Shown piece after piece: positions 47,428 through 59,398 of a DNA stretch of 64,000 bases; the stretch's first letter is position 1; each line of letters opens with the position of its first letter. The DNA is taken from assembly GCA_945883795.1 (NCBI GenBank), contig CAMCYC010000006.1, forward strand, positions 1 through 64,000, given 5' to 3'. This DNA is from Sulfurimonas crateris (lineage in GTDB: Bacteria > Campylobacterota > Campylobacteria > Campylobacterales > Sulfurimonadaceae). The notes beneath the pieces were generated by a model. It was not told where the DNA came from. It did not search any database and saw only the letters and a program-made list of their open reading frames with translations. The position numbers and the translations under genes were made by a program.

Positions 47428-48005
47428 ACTTCTTTAGGATTTACAAACTGCACTTCCCTTTTTATCTTTTCCCATAACTCACTATCACCCCAATCTTCTC
47501 TCACTGCATCAGAAAAAATAATTTTTTCTAACTCTATTTTGCCCATTTGTTCAGAAGAAGCATCATGTTTAAAACATTGTGCGTATCCTGTATCTGTTTC
47601 ATGCACAATGACGCTATGGAGTTTGACCTCTTTTTCACCATTTATTGTTGAAGTTAGCAATAAAAGTTTATCTATCATAAGAAAAATTACACGGGAAAAT
47701 TGCTCAGCTGATGGAGAAACTGGAAGTTCGACCCATCTTGCAGAGTGTTTTTTCATGTCATGAAGATATGATTCTTCATCGCCATTCCAAAGTGCAATAG
47801 CATGGTCAAAACTCTCTAGTAAAGCTTTCATGTTTTGTTTCATAAGCCCAAAATCATAAACCATTTGCCCATTATCTAAAAAGTTTGATTCAAAAAGAAG
47901 CTCTACTTTATAGGAGTGACCATGAACTGAACTTCTGCATTTCACGCTTGAGCATCCACGCACTACATGTGCATTTTCAAATTTAAAAAGTTTTCTAATT
48001 ATCAT
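47424..48005 (-). CDS. queD: 6-carboxytetrahydropterin synthase
   Basis: KFENAHVVRGCSSVKCRSSVHGHSYKVELLF. Confidence 0.9.
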   Translation of the reverse strand: MIIRKLFKFENAHVVRGCSSVKCRSSVHGHSYKVELLFESNFLDNGQMVYDFGLMKQNMKALLESFDHAIALWNGDEESYLHDMKKHSARWVELPVSPSAEQFSRVIFLMIDKLLLLTSTINGEKEVKLHSVIVHETDTGYAQCFKHDASSEQMGKIELEKIIFSDAVREDWGDSELWEKIKREVQFVNPKEV

Positions 48006-48764
48006 CTAAACACCTTTGTTTTGGTCCCAAACTCTTATATGTAATCTATCACTAAAGTTGTACCCTTTTGCTTTACAAAACTCTATTAAAGGAAGCGTAT
48101 TGGCTTCTACCTCTTTTTTACTGCCACCAAGAGGCATACAATATACTTTTGTTTTTGGAGAATGGATAATTATATTTGAAATTTCTTCTTCTAAACCTAA
48201 ATCTATAGACTCGGCATCAATGCTAAACTTAAAAAAAGCATCTTTTGCCTTTGAAGCAATACTAAAAATCACATCACCTCGCACCCTTTTACTGAGCGCT
48301 TCATGGGAGTTTGAGAGTTTTACAGACAAAGCAAAGATGAAGTTTTTATAGATTGGATATTTTTCAAAATCAACATGAAGTGAACCATTTGTCTCAAAAG
48401 TAATAGTGTGTCCATGTTTGTACAACTGTGTTAAAAATTCTATAAATATTTCATCATGTGCATAAATAAGTGGCTCTCCACCTGTGAGAACAATATCCAC
48501 GGCATGGGGGAGTTCATACAAATCCAAAATATTTAAAAGTTTTTTTGCATCATCTATTTGCACCCAATTATGAGCAAAATGTTCACGATTAACTGCATAA
48601 ACCGTATCGCATCCTAAAACTGTAGTACCATTCGAGGCAATTTCTTTACAACCAAACCCTTCGCATCGCATATTGCAACCACCAAAACGAAAAAACAGTG
48701 ATGGAGTTCCCGTATATTTACCCTCACCTTGAATAGAATAAAAATGTTCAACTAAATACAGCAA
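48006..48764 (-). CDS. queE: 7-carboxy-7-deazaguanine synthase
   Basis: EHFYSIQGEGKYTGTPSLFFRFGGCNMRCEGFGC; VLTGGEPLIY. Confidence 0.93.
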   Translation of the reverse strand: MLYLVEHFYSIQGEGKYTGTPSLFFRFGGCNMRCEGFGCKEIASNGTTVLGCDTVYAVNREHFAHNWVQIDDAKKLLNILDLYELPHAVDIVLTGGEPLIYAHDEIFIEFLTQLYKHGHTITFETNGSLHVDFEKYPIYKNFIFALSVKLSNSHEALSKRVRGDVIFSIASKAKDAFFKFSIDAESIDLGLEEEISNIIIHSPKTKVYCMPLGGSKKEVEANTLPLIEFCKAKGYNFSDRLHIRVWDQNKGV

Positions 48765-48767
48765 AAC

Positions 48768-49733
48768 TCAACCTCCAGTTTCATAAAAAGCACGGGTTGA
48801 AACTTCACCATCTTCACCACCCCAACGATTTTTTTCAGGTTTTGTACGGATAACCTCTTTTAAAATAAGAGCAGCTCCTTGAATATCCCCTTTTTTTATA
48901 GAATCTCGAATACTCATCGCTTCATCAAAGTATAAACATGGAATCAAATTGCCCTCGGCAGTAAGGCGGATACGATTACATTTTTTACAAAAATCATCTT
49001 CATAAGGCTCAATAATCCCAAATTTATACCCATCTTCTAAAAGATAATAATGAGATGGTGAACTCCCATCAAAACCCTCATCTGTAAATTTATATTTTGC
49101 ACCTAAAATCTCTAAAAGTTCTTTTGATTTGAGTCCTGAAATATCCACTTTAGCATGGGTATTTTCCATATACTCTATAAAGCGGATACTCATATTTCGC
49201 TCTTTGCAATACTCCAAAACTTCTAGAATCTCGTTCTCATTCATCCCTTTCATGGGAACCATATTTACTTTAACTTTAAGCCCAACTTTGAGTGCTTCAT
49301 TGACACCATCGAGTACATTTTTTAAGACATCTTTTCCAGCGATTTTTTGTGCAATATCAGGTTTGAGCGTATCAATAGAAACATTTATCCGCTTAAGCCC
49401 TGCATCTACTAACTTTTGAGCAGTGCCTTTGAGTAAATAAGCATTGGTCGTCATGGCTAAATCTACAGTTGGTTTATAGTCGTAAATCATCTTAATAAAT
49501 TTATCCAAATCTTCACGCAAAAGTGGCTCTCCACCTGTTATACGGATTTTTTTGACACCCTCATCAATTGCTATTTTCATAAACTCAAATAGCTCCTCAA
49601 ATGAGAGTAAATTCTCTTTTGGCACCCATGAGAACGGTTTTTCTGGCATACAGTATTGACACCTAAAATTGCATCGCTCTGTAACTGAGACTCTTATATA
49701 ATCAACTACTCTGTCATAGCTATCAATGAGCAT
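48768..49733 (-). CDS. moaA: GTP 3',8-cyclase
   Basis: [50 protein letters not shown]. Confidence 0.96.
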   Translation of the reverse strand: MLIDSYDRVVDYIRVSVTERCNFRCQYCMPEKPFSWVPKENLLSFEELFEFMKIAIDEGVKKIRITGGEPLLREDLDKFIKMIYDYKPTVDLAMTTNAYLLKGTAQKLVDAGLKRINVSIDTLKPDIAQKIAGKDVLKNVLDGVNEALKVGLKVKVNMVPMKGMNENEILEVLEYCKERNMSIRFIEYMENTHAKVDISGLKSKELLEILGAKYKFTDEGFDGSSPSHYYLLEDGYKFGIIEPYEDDFCKKCNRIRLTAEGNLIPCLYFDEAMSIRDSIKKGDIQGAALILKEVIRTKPEKNRWGGEDGEVSTRAFYETGG

Positions 49734-49836
49734 TATTTGTCCTATATCTATATATTTTTGGGGGTGTATTATATCTTTTGGAAGTAAAACAAAGTTGATA
49801 GAAATTATAAATTTGAGAAGTTAAGCTACGAATAGA

Positions 49837-49855
49837 CTCCATGAAAAACATGGAG
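49837..49855 (-). terminator. Hairpin downstream of porin gene
   Basis: CTCCATG-AAAAA-CATGGAG. Confidence 0.4.
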
Positions 49856-49893
49856 GAAGAGATTATTCGGATAAAATCTAAGGAAAAATTGTA

Positions 49894-51186
49894 TTAAAAG
49901 TTGTAACGAGCTACAACACGAGCTATATCTTGAGCGTCTACAGTTGCAACTGTTTTACTCCATGTTTGATGCATATAAGCAGCTAGTAAATCAACGCCAC
50001 CTAACTCAATTTTATACACAAATTCCATATCTGTAAAATCTCTTTTAGCAACAGAATTATCTGTACTTATACTAACTTGAGCAATCGCAGTACCAAAATC
50101 ACCTGTATTATAAGCAGCTTTTAATAAATAAGTATCGTTATTAAGTGTAATTGCATTTTGATTCATAACCAATTGTGTGTAAAGTGGAGTTTTTACACCA
50201 CCTGTGTTTCTGATTTGAACGCTACCATCATTTACAGTTGTATAGGCTACACATAATGTAAGGTTTTCAATTGGAGAAGTACCCACTTTTATACCAAATG
50301 CATTGGTATCTTTCAATGCAGATGCTTCAGGCATAATAGAACCTCCTTGAATACCAATTCTTAATCCCATCGGTAAAGATTTATTGGCAACCATAACATC
50401 ACCCCAAATAATTGAAGCACCAGCATTTGTTGCTGTTTGAACTTGTGCTACATCATAATAAGAAAGAGTCATACTCGTTAGAGGAAGTGACCTATTTTGC
50501 ACTGTAACCATATAAGTTGGACCATTAATAGCTATACCATCTGAACCTGTAATAGGATTATTATTTACAGATAAATCATTAAAAGATGACATATCATGAC
50601 CAAAACCATTTCCATTAGTTTGTGCTACATATGCACCCACTAAAGTTGTATCTTCAATGTCACTATTTATAATTAAAGCAGTATCAAAAGTATTTTTAAA
50701 TACATTCCAATTTTCAGAAAATGCAAATGGTGAGAGAGATAAAGGTAATTCTTGACGACCTAGTTTTAAAGTAGTATTATCAATTTTTTTAGCAATAAAT
50801 AATTGACTTAAATAGATGTCATCAGCAATATTATTTTCACTAATACCTGCATTTGTATTTTGCATTGCTCCATTAACGAGATTTTTTTCTAAACCTAAAG
50901 TACCTAAATAATTGATTGTTGAACCAAATGTAAAATCATTTCTAAGATTTGCATCAAGATTTAATTGAACACCAGCATTTGCTTTTGTATTATCTCTAGC
51001 TGTATTATCTGAATTCATGGCAGTACCAAAAAGATTTTGAGAGGCTGTACCAGTGGCATTTGTTGCCATTGTGTTGTAATAAAGTACTGCTTGACCAGTT
51101 GTTACTATGTCTACACCTCTATCCCCAGCAATTGCTGAAGATACAACCAATGACGCCGTTACCATTGAAATTAATTTTTTTTGCAT
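49894..51186 (-). CDS. Outer-membrane porin-like protein
   Basis: Signal peptide and beta-strand pattern, ends ARVVARYNF. Confidence 0.8.
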   Translation of the reverse strand: MQKKLISMVTASLVVSSAIAGDRGVDIVTTGQAVLYYNTMATNATGTASQNLFGTAMNSDNTARDNTKANAGVQLNLDANLRNDFTFGSTINYLGTLGLEKNLVNGAMQNTNAGISENNIADDIYLSQLFIAKKIDNTTLKLGRQELPLSLSPFAFSENWNVFKNTFDTALIINSDIEDTTLVGAYVAQTNGNGFGHDMSSFNDLSVNNNPITGSDGIAINGPTYMVTVQNRSLPLTSMTLSYYDVAQVQTATNAGASIIWGDVMVANKSLPMGLRIGIQGGSIMPEASALKDTNAFGIKVGTSPIENLTLCVAYTTVNDGSVQIRNTGGVKTPLYTQLVMNQNAITLNNDTYLLKAAYNTGDFGTAIAQVSISTDNSVAKRDFTDMEFVYKIELGGVDLLAAYMHQTWSKTVATVDAQDIARVVARYNF

Positions 51187-51236
51187 TCTATGCTCCTATT
51201 TTGTTATCGCTTTTTGAAGTCCAAGTTAAAATTCTA

Positions 51237-51737
51237 TTATTTGTTATTTTCAACTTTTATAACACTTGTTTGTGCGATTAAGTCATGTAAAGCCCGTTTA
51301 TCTTTTCTATAAAATGGAAGTAAAAGCCCTAAAAGGGTAGTTGCAGAGATTAGAAAAGCGATAAAACGCAAATATGCCCTTAAAAAAGAGATATTTTTAA
51401 ATGAAGTTGCATCGACAACTTGAATATCATACGCTTTTTTACCCGGTGTTTGGGCAAATTTTGAGAGTAAAAATGCGTATATAAAACCATATAAAAATAC
51501 ACCAACAAACTGTGCAATTTGTGAAGATTGAAAATCATCTTTTCCATCCAAGGCAATGTAAGTAATAATGTAAAGTATTGGAATATATATCATAAATAAA
51601 TCAGTAATAAATGCTTTTATTCTCTCTGTGTAACGAGCATAATTTACTGTATCAGTAAGTAACTCTTTTGTGGTTTGTTTTGATTGTTGTTTTAATTTTC
51701 TAAATCTCATGAGAAGGATTATATCAAATATAACCAA
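51237..51737 (-). CDS. RDD-family membrane protein
   Basis: RIKAFITDLFMIYIPILYI...GKKAYDIQVVDATSFKNISFLRAYLRF...RKDKRALHDLIAQT. Confidence 0.85.
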   Translation of the reverse strand: MVIFDIILLMRFRKLKQQSKQTTKELLTDTVNYARYTERIKAFITDLFMIYIPILYIITYIALDGKDDFQSSQIAQFVGVFLYGFIYAFLLSKFAQTPGKKAYDIQVVDATSFKNISFLRAYLRFIAFLISATTLLGLLLPFYRKDKRALHDLIAQTSVIKVENNK

Positions 51738-51764
51738 AGGGAATATACCCTTTGGTTTATAAAA

Positions 51765-52712
51765 TTAGTGCAGTTCTTTCCAAACTTGCTTTTTCCAAAG
51801 AAGAGCAAATATTGCAAATATAACGATATAAATCATCACATTTTTACCAATTTCTTCTCTTTCATGCCGTTTTGTATCACCAGCATCTTCAAGATACTCG
51901 ATAACTTTCTCTGCTGTTTGTGCCGTAACACCCACACGAGGCATTGCAGTACCCTCTAATTGGTTTTGTGGATTTTCTATAAGTGTACTAATAAAATGCT
52001 CACCACGAGAACGGATATACATACTTAAATCTGGTGGTAATTTACCCATGTACGCTTTGAGAGAATCTTCATATTCCAACACTTTTATATCAAATGCTAA
52101 CGCATCTTTTTTGTATTTAAAGCTTGGCTTTTCACCTAGTTGTGTCCATTTTTCATAGCTTAGAGCATGGCATCTACCACAAGCATTTTCAAATGCTATT
52201 TTTGGAGTTACTGCTTCAGGCTTGATAGCAATTGATTGTAAATATGCAACCATATCTGCAACTTCTTGCTCAATATCACCACCAGCTCCAGAAAAAGGTG
52301 CCATTGGGTGTGCTTGTCCTTTAGTCGCATCAAATTTATGTGCAACTTTAAGTGCATGAGCTGGATTTTTAATCAAATCAGCCAAAAATTTTGCATCATA
52401 AATAGCACCTGCATTACTCAAATCTGGTGGATTTACACCATAACTCGCAGCTGCCATTTGTGGCTCCATAGCAGCAGGCATCCCTACAGCTTCAACAGCA
52501 TGACAACCAGTACAAGCACCAGCGCCCATTACAAGCTCTTTTCCGTTTGCTACATTACCTGTTTTTGTGAGTGCTGGTAAATCTGCATAAACAAACCCTT
52601 CACTCTCAACATGTTTATGTAATACATGATGTGCAAATGGTTCAACAAGATAGTATGTAATAAGTGAAAAAACTACAACTACTGCTAATATTAATGGTTC
52701 TTTATTTTTCAT
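51765..52712 (-). CDS. petC: Cytochrome bc1 complex di-haem cytochrome c subunit
   Basis: ACTGCHAVEAVGMP and CGRCHALSYEKW; C-terminal TM; downstream of petB. Confidence 0.9.
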   Translation of the reverse strand: MKNKEPLILAVVVVFSLITYYLVEPFAHHVLHKHVESEGFVYADLPALTKTGNVANGKELVMGAGACTGCHAVEAVGMPAAMEPQMAAASYGVNPPDLSNAGAIYDAKFLADLIKNPAHALKVAHKFDATKGQAHPMAPFSGAGGDIEQEVADMVAYLQSIAIKPEAVTPKIAFENACGRCHALSYEKWTQLGEKPSFKYKKDALAFDIKVLEYEDSLKAYMGKLPPDLSMYIRSRGEHFISTLIENPQNQLEGTAMPRVGVTAQTAEKVIEYLEDAGDTKRHEREEIGKNVMIYIVIFAIFALLWKKQVWKELH

Positions 52713-52721
52713 CTTATCCCC

Positions 52722-53936
52722 TTATACTTTTTTTTCAAACATAGTAATGAATGGTAACGCTATCCATTGTGCAATAAAGAGTATTGCAGCAAAAAAGCCG
52801 ATAGTGCTATAAATTCCTGATGGTGGTAATTTGCCCATAGCAGTTAAAATAATCATGTTAATTAACATCATCCAAAACCAAATACGGAATAATCCACGAC
52901 GATTTGCAGCAACAGTATTTGGACTTCTATCCAAAAATGGTAAAAGAACAAAAATAACTTGAGCAAATCCAAATGCAATCAGACCAATATCTACAGAGAA
53001 TGGGCGTAAAATTTCATAAGACCATAAAAAATACCATTCAGGATAAATATGTGCTGGAGTTTTAAGTCCGTCTGCTGGGTCAAAGTTTACAGGGTCCATA
53101 GCAAAACCGTAGTTATAAAAAACAAGATAAAAGAAGAAAATTAGATAAACACCCACAACCATCATATCTTTTGACATAAAGTCGTTTGCAAATCTCATAA
53201 CTTTTGAACCTGCTTTGTCACCATTTAAATATCTTTTTGATTCTTTTTCAAAATCAATCTCTTCACCATCTTGATTATTAACATGGGGAATACGAAGAGA
53301 ACCAAAGTGAAGTGCGATAAGTCCTAAAATAGCCAATGGAATTAATAAAACATGGAGCATGAAAAAACGAGTTAAGAATGCTTGAGCAGGAACATAATCC
53401 CCACGAATCCATTCAACTAAACCATCTGCATGTAAAGAACCACCGCTAAAGAGGTTTGTAATAACCATTCCAGCCCAGTAACTCATTTGCCCCCATGGAA
53501 GCATATAACCAGAAAATGCTTCTGCTGAAAATGCCACAAATAAAAGCATTCCAGATATCCAAATCATCTCACGACCTTTTTTGTAAGAGCCGTAATAAAT
53601 TCCCGTAAACATGTGGATGTAAATAATCAAAAATACAACCGAAGCAGCAACGCCATGCACATGTCTCCACAACCAACCAAAATCAACATCTCTCATTATT
53701 GTAAAATTCACACTATAAAATGCAGTCTCAATGTTTGGTTGATAATACATCAATAAAAATATACCTGAAACTAAAAGGAGCACGAAGGTAATTACAAGAA
53801 CCATCCCCATTGCCCACAAAAAGTTAATATTTTTAGGAATCCAATACTCAGACCCCATAACTTTTTCAATTGTATCAATTGCTAATCTTTGGTTTAACCA
53901 ATCTTTAACGCTTGTTGCTTTTGTAAAATGTGCCAT
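52722..53936 (-). CDS. petB: Cytochrome b
   Basis: GWLWRHVHGVAASVVFLIIYIHMFTGIYYGSYK; HIYPEWYFLWSYEILR. Confidence 0.95.
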   Translation of the reverse strand: MAHFTKATSVKDWLNQRLAIDTIEKVMGSEYWIPKNINFLWAMGMVLVITFVLLLVSGIFLLMYYQPNIETAFYSVNFTIMRDVDFGWLWRHVHGVAASVVFLIIYIHMFTGIYYGSYKKGREMIWISGMLLFVAFSAEAFSGYMLPWGQMSYWAGMVITNLFSGGSLHADGLVEWIRGDYVPAQAFLTRFFMLHVLLIPLAILGLIALHFGSLRIPHVNNQDGEEIDFEKESKRYLNGDKAGSKVMRFANDFMSKDMMVVGVYLIFFFYLVFYNYGFAMDPVNFDPADGLKTPAHIYPEWYFLWSYEILRPFSVDIGLIAFGFAQVIFVLLPFLDRSPNTVAANRRGLFRIWFWMMLINMIILTAMGKLPPSGIYSTIGFFAAILFIAQWIALPFITMFEKKV

Positions 53937-53947
53937 CTTTTCCCTTT

Positions 53948-54472
53948 TTAAAGTGTAATGCCAGTTTCTTTCATTTTAGTATATTCAGGCCCAGCCTCAC
54001 CCAAAACTAACTTCGTACCATCTATTTTAAAAGGAGGAATATCAAATCCTCGTGGAGGTGGAACTTTTGTTACATCACCAGAAAAGTCAAATTGACCTCC
54101 ATGACAAGCACATAAAAATCCTTGTTCAGTCGCATTGTATGCAGGAATACATCCAAGGTGTGTACATAAACCGATAGAAACCATATAGTGAGAACCACCA
54201 ATAATAATATCACGGGCTTTTTGTTTTTCTGTTTGTTTTGCAACCATCTCAGCTGTTTTTTTCAAAACGAATATAGGTTTCCCTCTCCATTTTTCAGTAA
54301 CTAACTGATTCTCTTCATATATAGTCATATCCAAAGTAGTAAAACCAGCTGCTTTTACACTTGGAAGTGGGTCCCAACTTTTTTTCATTGCAACCAATGA
54401 GCCTACTGCACCAACTGCTGCAACAGCACCAAATGCCTTCCCCATAAAACCTCTACGGCCATTATTTTCCAT
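53948..54472 (-). CDS. petA: Rieske iron-sulfur subunit
   Basis: CTHLGCIPAYNATEQGFLCACHGGQFDFSGDVTKVPPPRG. Confidence 0.95.
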   Translation of the reverse strand: MENNGRRGFMGKAFGAVAAVGAVGSLVAMKKSWDPLPSVKAAGFTTLDMTIYEENQLVTEKWRGKPIFVLKKTAEMVAKQTEKQKARDIIIGGSHYMVSIGLCTHLGCIPAYNATEQGFLCACHGGQFDFSGDVTKVPPPRGFDIPPFKIDGTKLVLGEAGPEYTKMKETGITL

Positions 54473-54532
54473 CTCTTCTCACTTTAATGTGAATTTTAAA
54501 AGCTTATTATATACCAAATAACTTTTAATTAT

Positions 54533-55399
54533 TTATAAATTTAAGCTTTGTTTTATAAAATTTGCAATTTTATTGCTATCTTTTTCAATTTTAGAATATT
54601 CGTGATTATTTATTGTTTTTAAAATGACAGATAATTCTGATTTATCATAATTTAGAATAATAGGAATATTCAGTTTTAAAAATAACTTTTGAAAATCAAC
54701 TATATAATCTTCTCTTTGAATATAAATAGGTTTTCCACCAGAAGCAAGGCTCTCTAAAACAGCTTGAGGCGATGCTGTGATAAGAATATCTGTTTTTTTA
54801 ATCATCTCATTATATTCTTCAAATTCATGGTAGTGACTAAATTTTTTCTTTAATAAATCTTCATAATCTAAAAAGTAATAAAAACCAAGTTGTAAGTGAG
54901 GATTTAATCCATCAAGAAAGGGTAGGTTTTTTTCTAAATCTTTTTCATAATCATCATCACCAAAGAAAAATGAAAGTTTTATAGTTTTTTCTTCATGAAC
55001 AAAAAAAGTATCATCTATCGCATAACCATGACAAATATTTTCACCCTCCAAATAAGGTGAAATCAAAAACTCTTTTTCCATTTTTGTATCATTTTCAGCA
55101 TCACTTACTCTAATAAAAGTTGAAAAATATTTTCTCATGTCATCTAACATAATAGGATTTGCTTCCTCAGAATCAAAAATTAGTTTATCTCCATAGTGTG
55201 CAATTTGAGGTATATTTCGTACAACATCAATTCCAACACTATTTTTGATACCAAAATTTTTAGCAATCTGTGCTATACGAAAATCAGAACTCAAAAGTGT
55301 AATATCCACATCTCCCAACGCTCTTATAATTGTTGCAGCGCGTCTAAATCTATCTAGCCCTATTCTGTGTCCTGTATGCACATAATAAAAAAATTTCAT
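54533..55399 (-). CDS. Putative GT-B-like glycosyltransferase/hypothetical
   Basis: MKFFYYVHTGHRIGLDRFRRAATIIRALGDVDITLLSSD...ILITASPQAVLESLASGGKPIYIQR. Confidence 0.6.
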   Translation of the reverse strand: MKFFYYVHTGHRIGLDRFRRAATIIRALGDVDITLLSSDFRIAQIAKNFGIKNSVGIDVVRNIPQIAHYGDKLIFDSEEANPIMLDDMRKYFSTFIRVSDAENDTKMEKEFLISPYLEGENICHGYAIDDTFFVHEEKTIKLSFFFGDDDYEKDLEKNLPFLDGLNPHLQLGFYYFLDYEDLLKKKFSHYHEFEEYNEMIKKTDILITASPQAVLESLASGGKPIYIQREDYIVDFQKLFLKLNIPIILNYDKSELSVILKTINNHEYSKIEKDSNKIANFIKQSLNL

Positions 55400-55552
55400 T
55401 TTTCCTCCACTATTTTTATAATTTTTGTATATTGTGGATTGTACTATGAAAAATATTAAGGAAGCTATTGATATCTTGAGTTTTTTGTTTTAGATAAATT
55501 ATTTATTTTGATTGGATGAAGTAAAGGTGTAAAAGGGGAAACTCCCTTTTAC

Positions 55553-56527
55553 TTAGATTGGAAGAACACGAATTTTTGAAGAGAGTTTTTCTTTAAGTGT
55601 TGCTTCGATTGCATAAAGTGTCCCTGTTGAAGATGAAGAACAACCGTTACATGCACCCAAATAGCGGATATAAACATCAATATATTCATCTCCCACTTTA
55701 ATATCAATAACTTCCATGTTGCCACCATCCATAATAAGAAATTGGCGAACATTTTCATCTACGATAGCATCAACAGCTTTAATTTTTTGAACCAAAGTCA
55801 TATTTTCAAAACTACCAGTCGAACCAGCATCTGCGGCTGCTTTCATTTTTTCTTCATCCATTTCACGGCGAACATTCGCTAAAATATCTACAAGATAATA
55901 TTCTCTTGCTTCATGTCCACCTGGTTTGATACATGACTTACAAAAACCACCTGCTTTTGTATAATCTGTAATCTGCTCAACTGTTTTTAAATTATTAAGC
56001 TTAATAACCTCTTGGAGTGTTCCTAAGCTCACACGAGCACATTCACACACAATAATATCCTCTTCAAAAGAGTTAGCATCAATCCCCAAGTAAAGTCCTG
56101 CTGCTTTTTTGATAACATCATAAGCCATAACTGAACAATGCATTTTTTGAGGTGGAACTGCTGGGATATCTGGAGTATCACGAAGTGCAAATTCAACATC
56201 AATATTTGTAATTTTTACCGCTTCTTGGACAGTTTTACCAATACAAAGTTCTGTCATAACATCTGAAGATGCGATAGCTGTACCACAACCAAAACTTTTA
56301 AATTTTGAGTTTACGATGATGTCGCTTTTAGGGTCAATCTCCCAATATAAACGAACCGCATCGCCACAAGATTCTGCTCCAAAATCAGCAACAATTAATT
56401 TATTACCATGAGACGCTGCTTCTACTTCTGAAATTTCCCCTTGATGTTGTGGGTTGTTCATAAGTGTCGTAACTTTGTTTGAGTAAGCATCCCATAATGA
56501 TGCTCCTAGTAAATCTTCTTTTGCCAT
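55553..56527 (-). CDS. nifU: Modular Fe-S scaffold NifU
   Basis: IscU-like N-term (FGCGTAIASS), BFD-like centre (CECARVSLGTLQEVI...CKSC), NifU C-term (YLGACNGCSSSSTGTLYAIE). Confidence 0.95.
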   Translation of the reverse strand: MAKEDLLGASLWDAYSNKVTTLMNNPQHQGEISEVEAASHGNKLIVADFGAESCGDAVRLYWEIDPKSDIIVNSKFKSFGCGTAIASSDVMTELCIGKTVQEAVKITNIDVEFALRDTPDIPAVPPQKMHCSVMAYDVIKKAAGLYLGIDANSFEEDIIVCECARVSLGTLQEVIKLNNLKTVEQITDYTKAGGFCKSCIKPGGHEAREYYLVDILANVRREMDEEKMKAAADAGSTGSFENMTLVQKIKAVDAIVDENVRQFLIMDGGNMEVIDIKVGDEYIDVYIRYLGACNGCSSSSTGTLYAIEATLKEKLSSKIRVLPI

Positions 56528-56551
56528 TGTATTTATTTCCTTAATATTTAT

Positions 56552-57823
<1,272 letters not shown>

Positions 57824-58004
57824 TTAGTTTTGAAATAATATTAGCTTTGATATTTGATAATGCTTAACTCAAACTGATATTGTATTTCTTTTAAGGATAG
57901 ATTAGGGGATAAATTAAAATGCTCAAATGATGCTTTCTAGTTTACTACTTGTTTAATGAATAGCAGTAGTATGGCTTTGAATATTTCAAGCATTGGAAAT
58001 TGAT

Positions 58005-59363
58005 ATGATACAAGAAAATAATAATAACTATTTAAGTGGACTTCTGGCAAATAAAAGTGCTTTACAAAAGATGGAAGCTAAATCTATAGCAAAAATTGTT
58101 GAGTCTGTAAAACAAAATTATGATGAGAGTTTTTTAGATATTTTAGAGCAACTTCCAAAGGAGAATCTTTTAAATATTATTTTATTGATGAATGCAAAAA
58201 ATACAAAGGATATATTCTCAAAATGTAGTACAGAGTTTTTATATTCAGCAATTGAGCATGCAAATGATGAAGATATATCAGAAGCGATGGAGAGTATTGA
58301 ACTCTTAGATGAAAAAAAATTTAGAAAGCTTTTTGATAAATTAACAATGGATAGAGGTTTGAACGCTCTGATAAAAGATGAAACAAAAGTTTATAAAGGC
58401 GATGAAATCAGTCCAAGTATTAAACTTTACTACAATAATAACGGTCATGTTAGTTCTATTGGATTTGATATGAAATCGAAGATAAATATTGAAAATTTAA
58501 TTTGGGTGGATTTGTATAAACCAACTATGGAGGAGATAGAACTTATAGAAGAAGTTCTAGGAATTGAAATTCCTACTGTAAATGAAAGAGAAGAGATTGA
58601 GATAAGTTCAAGGTATTGGGAAGAAGAAGGGATAACTACAATCAATTCTTACTTTACAACATTTGAGAATGATGAGATGATAAGTGAAACAATCAGTTTA
58701 ATTTTAAAAGATAGCTTTTTAGTGAGTGTGAGATTTAGAAATTTAAAGAGTTTTGAGGAGTTGAATAAGAAAATTGTTCTTTTCCAAAGTAGATTTACAA
58801 ACGGTGTTGAGTTACTTCTTGCAATGCTTGATATACGGATAGATTTAGATGCAGATATGTTGGAAAAAATTGTTAAAGATATATCTATATTGCGAAAAAG
58901 TTTTATGAGTGATGATGTTGCAAGTCATGATGTGCTTTTGAAATTATCAAAAATGGAAGATTTAAATGCAAAAATGCGAGAAAGCCTTCAAGATAAAAGT
59001 AGAATTTTAGTTGCTCTCATTAAAAATCAAATTGTTACAAAAAGACAAAATTTTGAATTAAAAATCATGATTAAAGATGTTTCTTCTTTAATTGTTCATG
59101 TAGATTTTAATTTTGAAAGATTAGATTCAATTCAAAATATTACACTCGCTTCCATTAGTATCAAACAGGGCAAGAATATTACTATTTTAACTATTGCAAA
59201 TGTGCTTTTTTTACCTCCAACTTTAATCGCTAGCTTATACGGCATGAACTTTCACCACATACCAGAGCTTAATTGGGAATATGGTTACATGTATGCTTTG
59301 GGATTAATGGTATTATCAGCAGTGATACCATATTGGTTATTTAAAATGAAAGCATGGCTTTAA
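58005..59363 (+). CDS. CorA-type transporter with MgtE_N-like N-terminal helical region
   Basis: C-terminal YGMNFHHIPEL (GMN) and two TM; N-terminal FLDILEQLPKENLLNIILLMNAKNTKDIF... Confidence 0.82.
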   Translation: MIQENNNNYLSGLLANKSALQKMEAKSIAKIVESVKQNYDESFLDILEQLPKENLLNIILLMNAKNTKDIFSKCSTEFLYSAIEHANDEDISEAMESIELLDEKKFRKLFDKLTMDRGLNALIKDETKVYKGDEISPSIKLYYNNNGHVSSIGFDMKSKINIENLIWVDLYKPTMEEIELIEEVLGIEIPTVNEREEIEISSRYWEEEGITTINSYFTTFENDEMISETISLILKDSFLVSVRFRNLKSFEELNKKIVLFQSRFTNGVELLLAMLDIRIDLDADMLEKIVKDISILRKSFMSDDVASHDVLLKLSKMEDLNAKMRESLQDKSRILVALIKNQIVTKRQNFELKIMIKDVSSLIVHVDFNFERLDSIQNITLASISIKQGKNITILTIANVLFLPPTLIASLYGMNFHHIPELNWEYGYMYALGLMVLSAVIPYWLFKMKAWL

Positions 59364-59398
59364 AAAATATTTGTTTAAACTTTTCAAAGATAGCCTTA

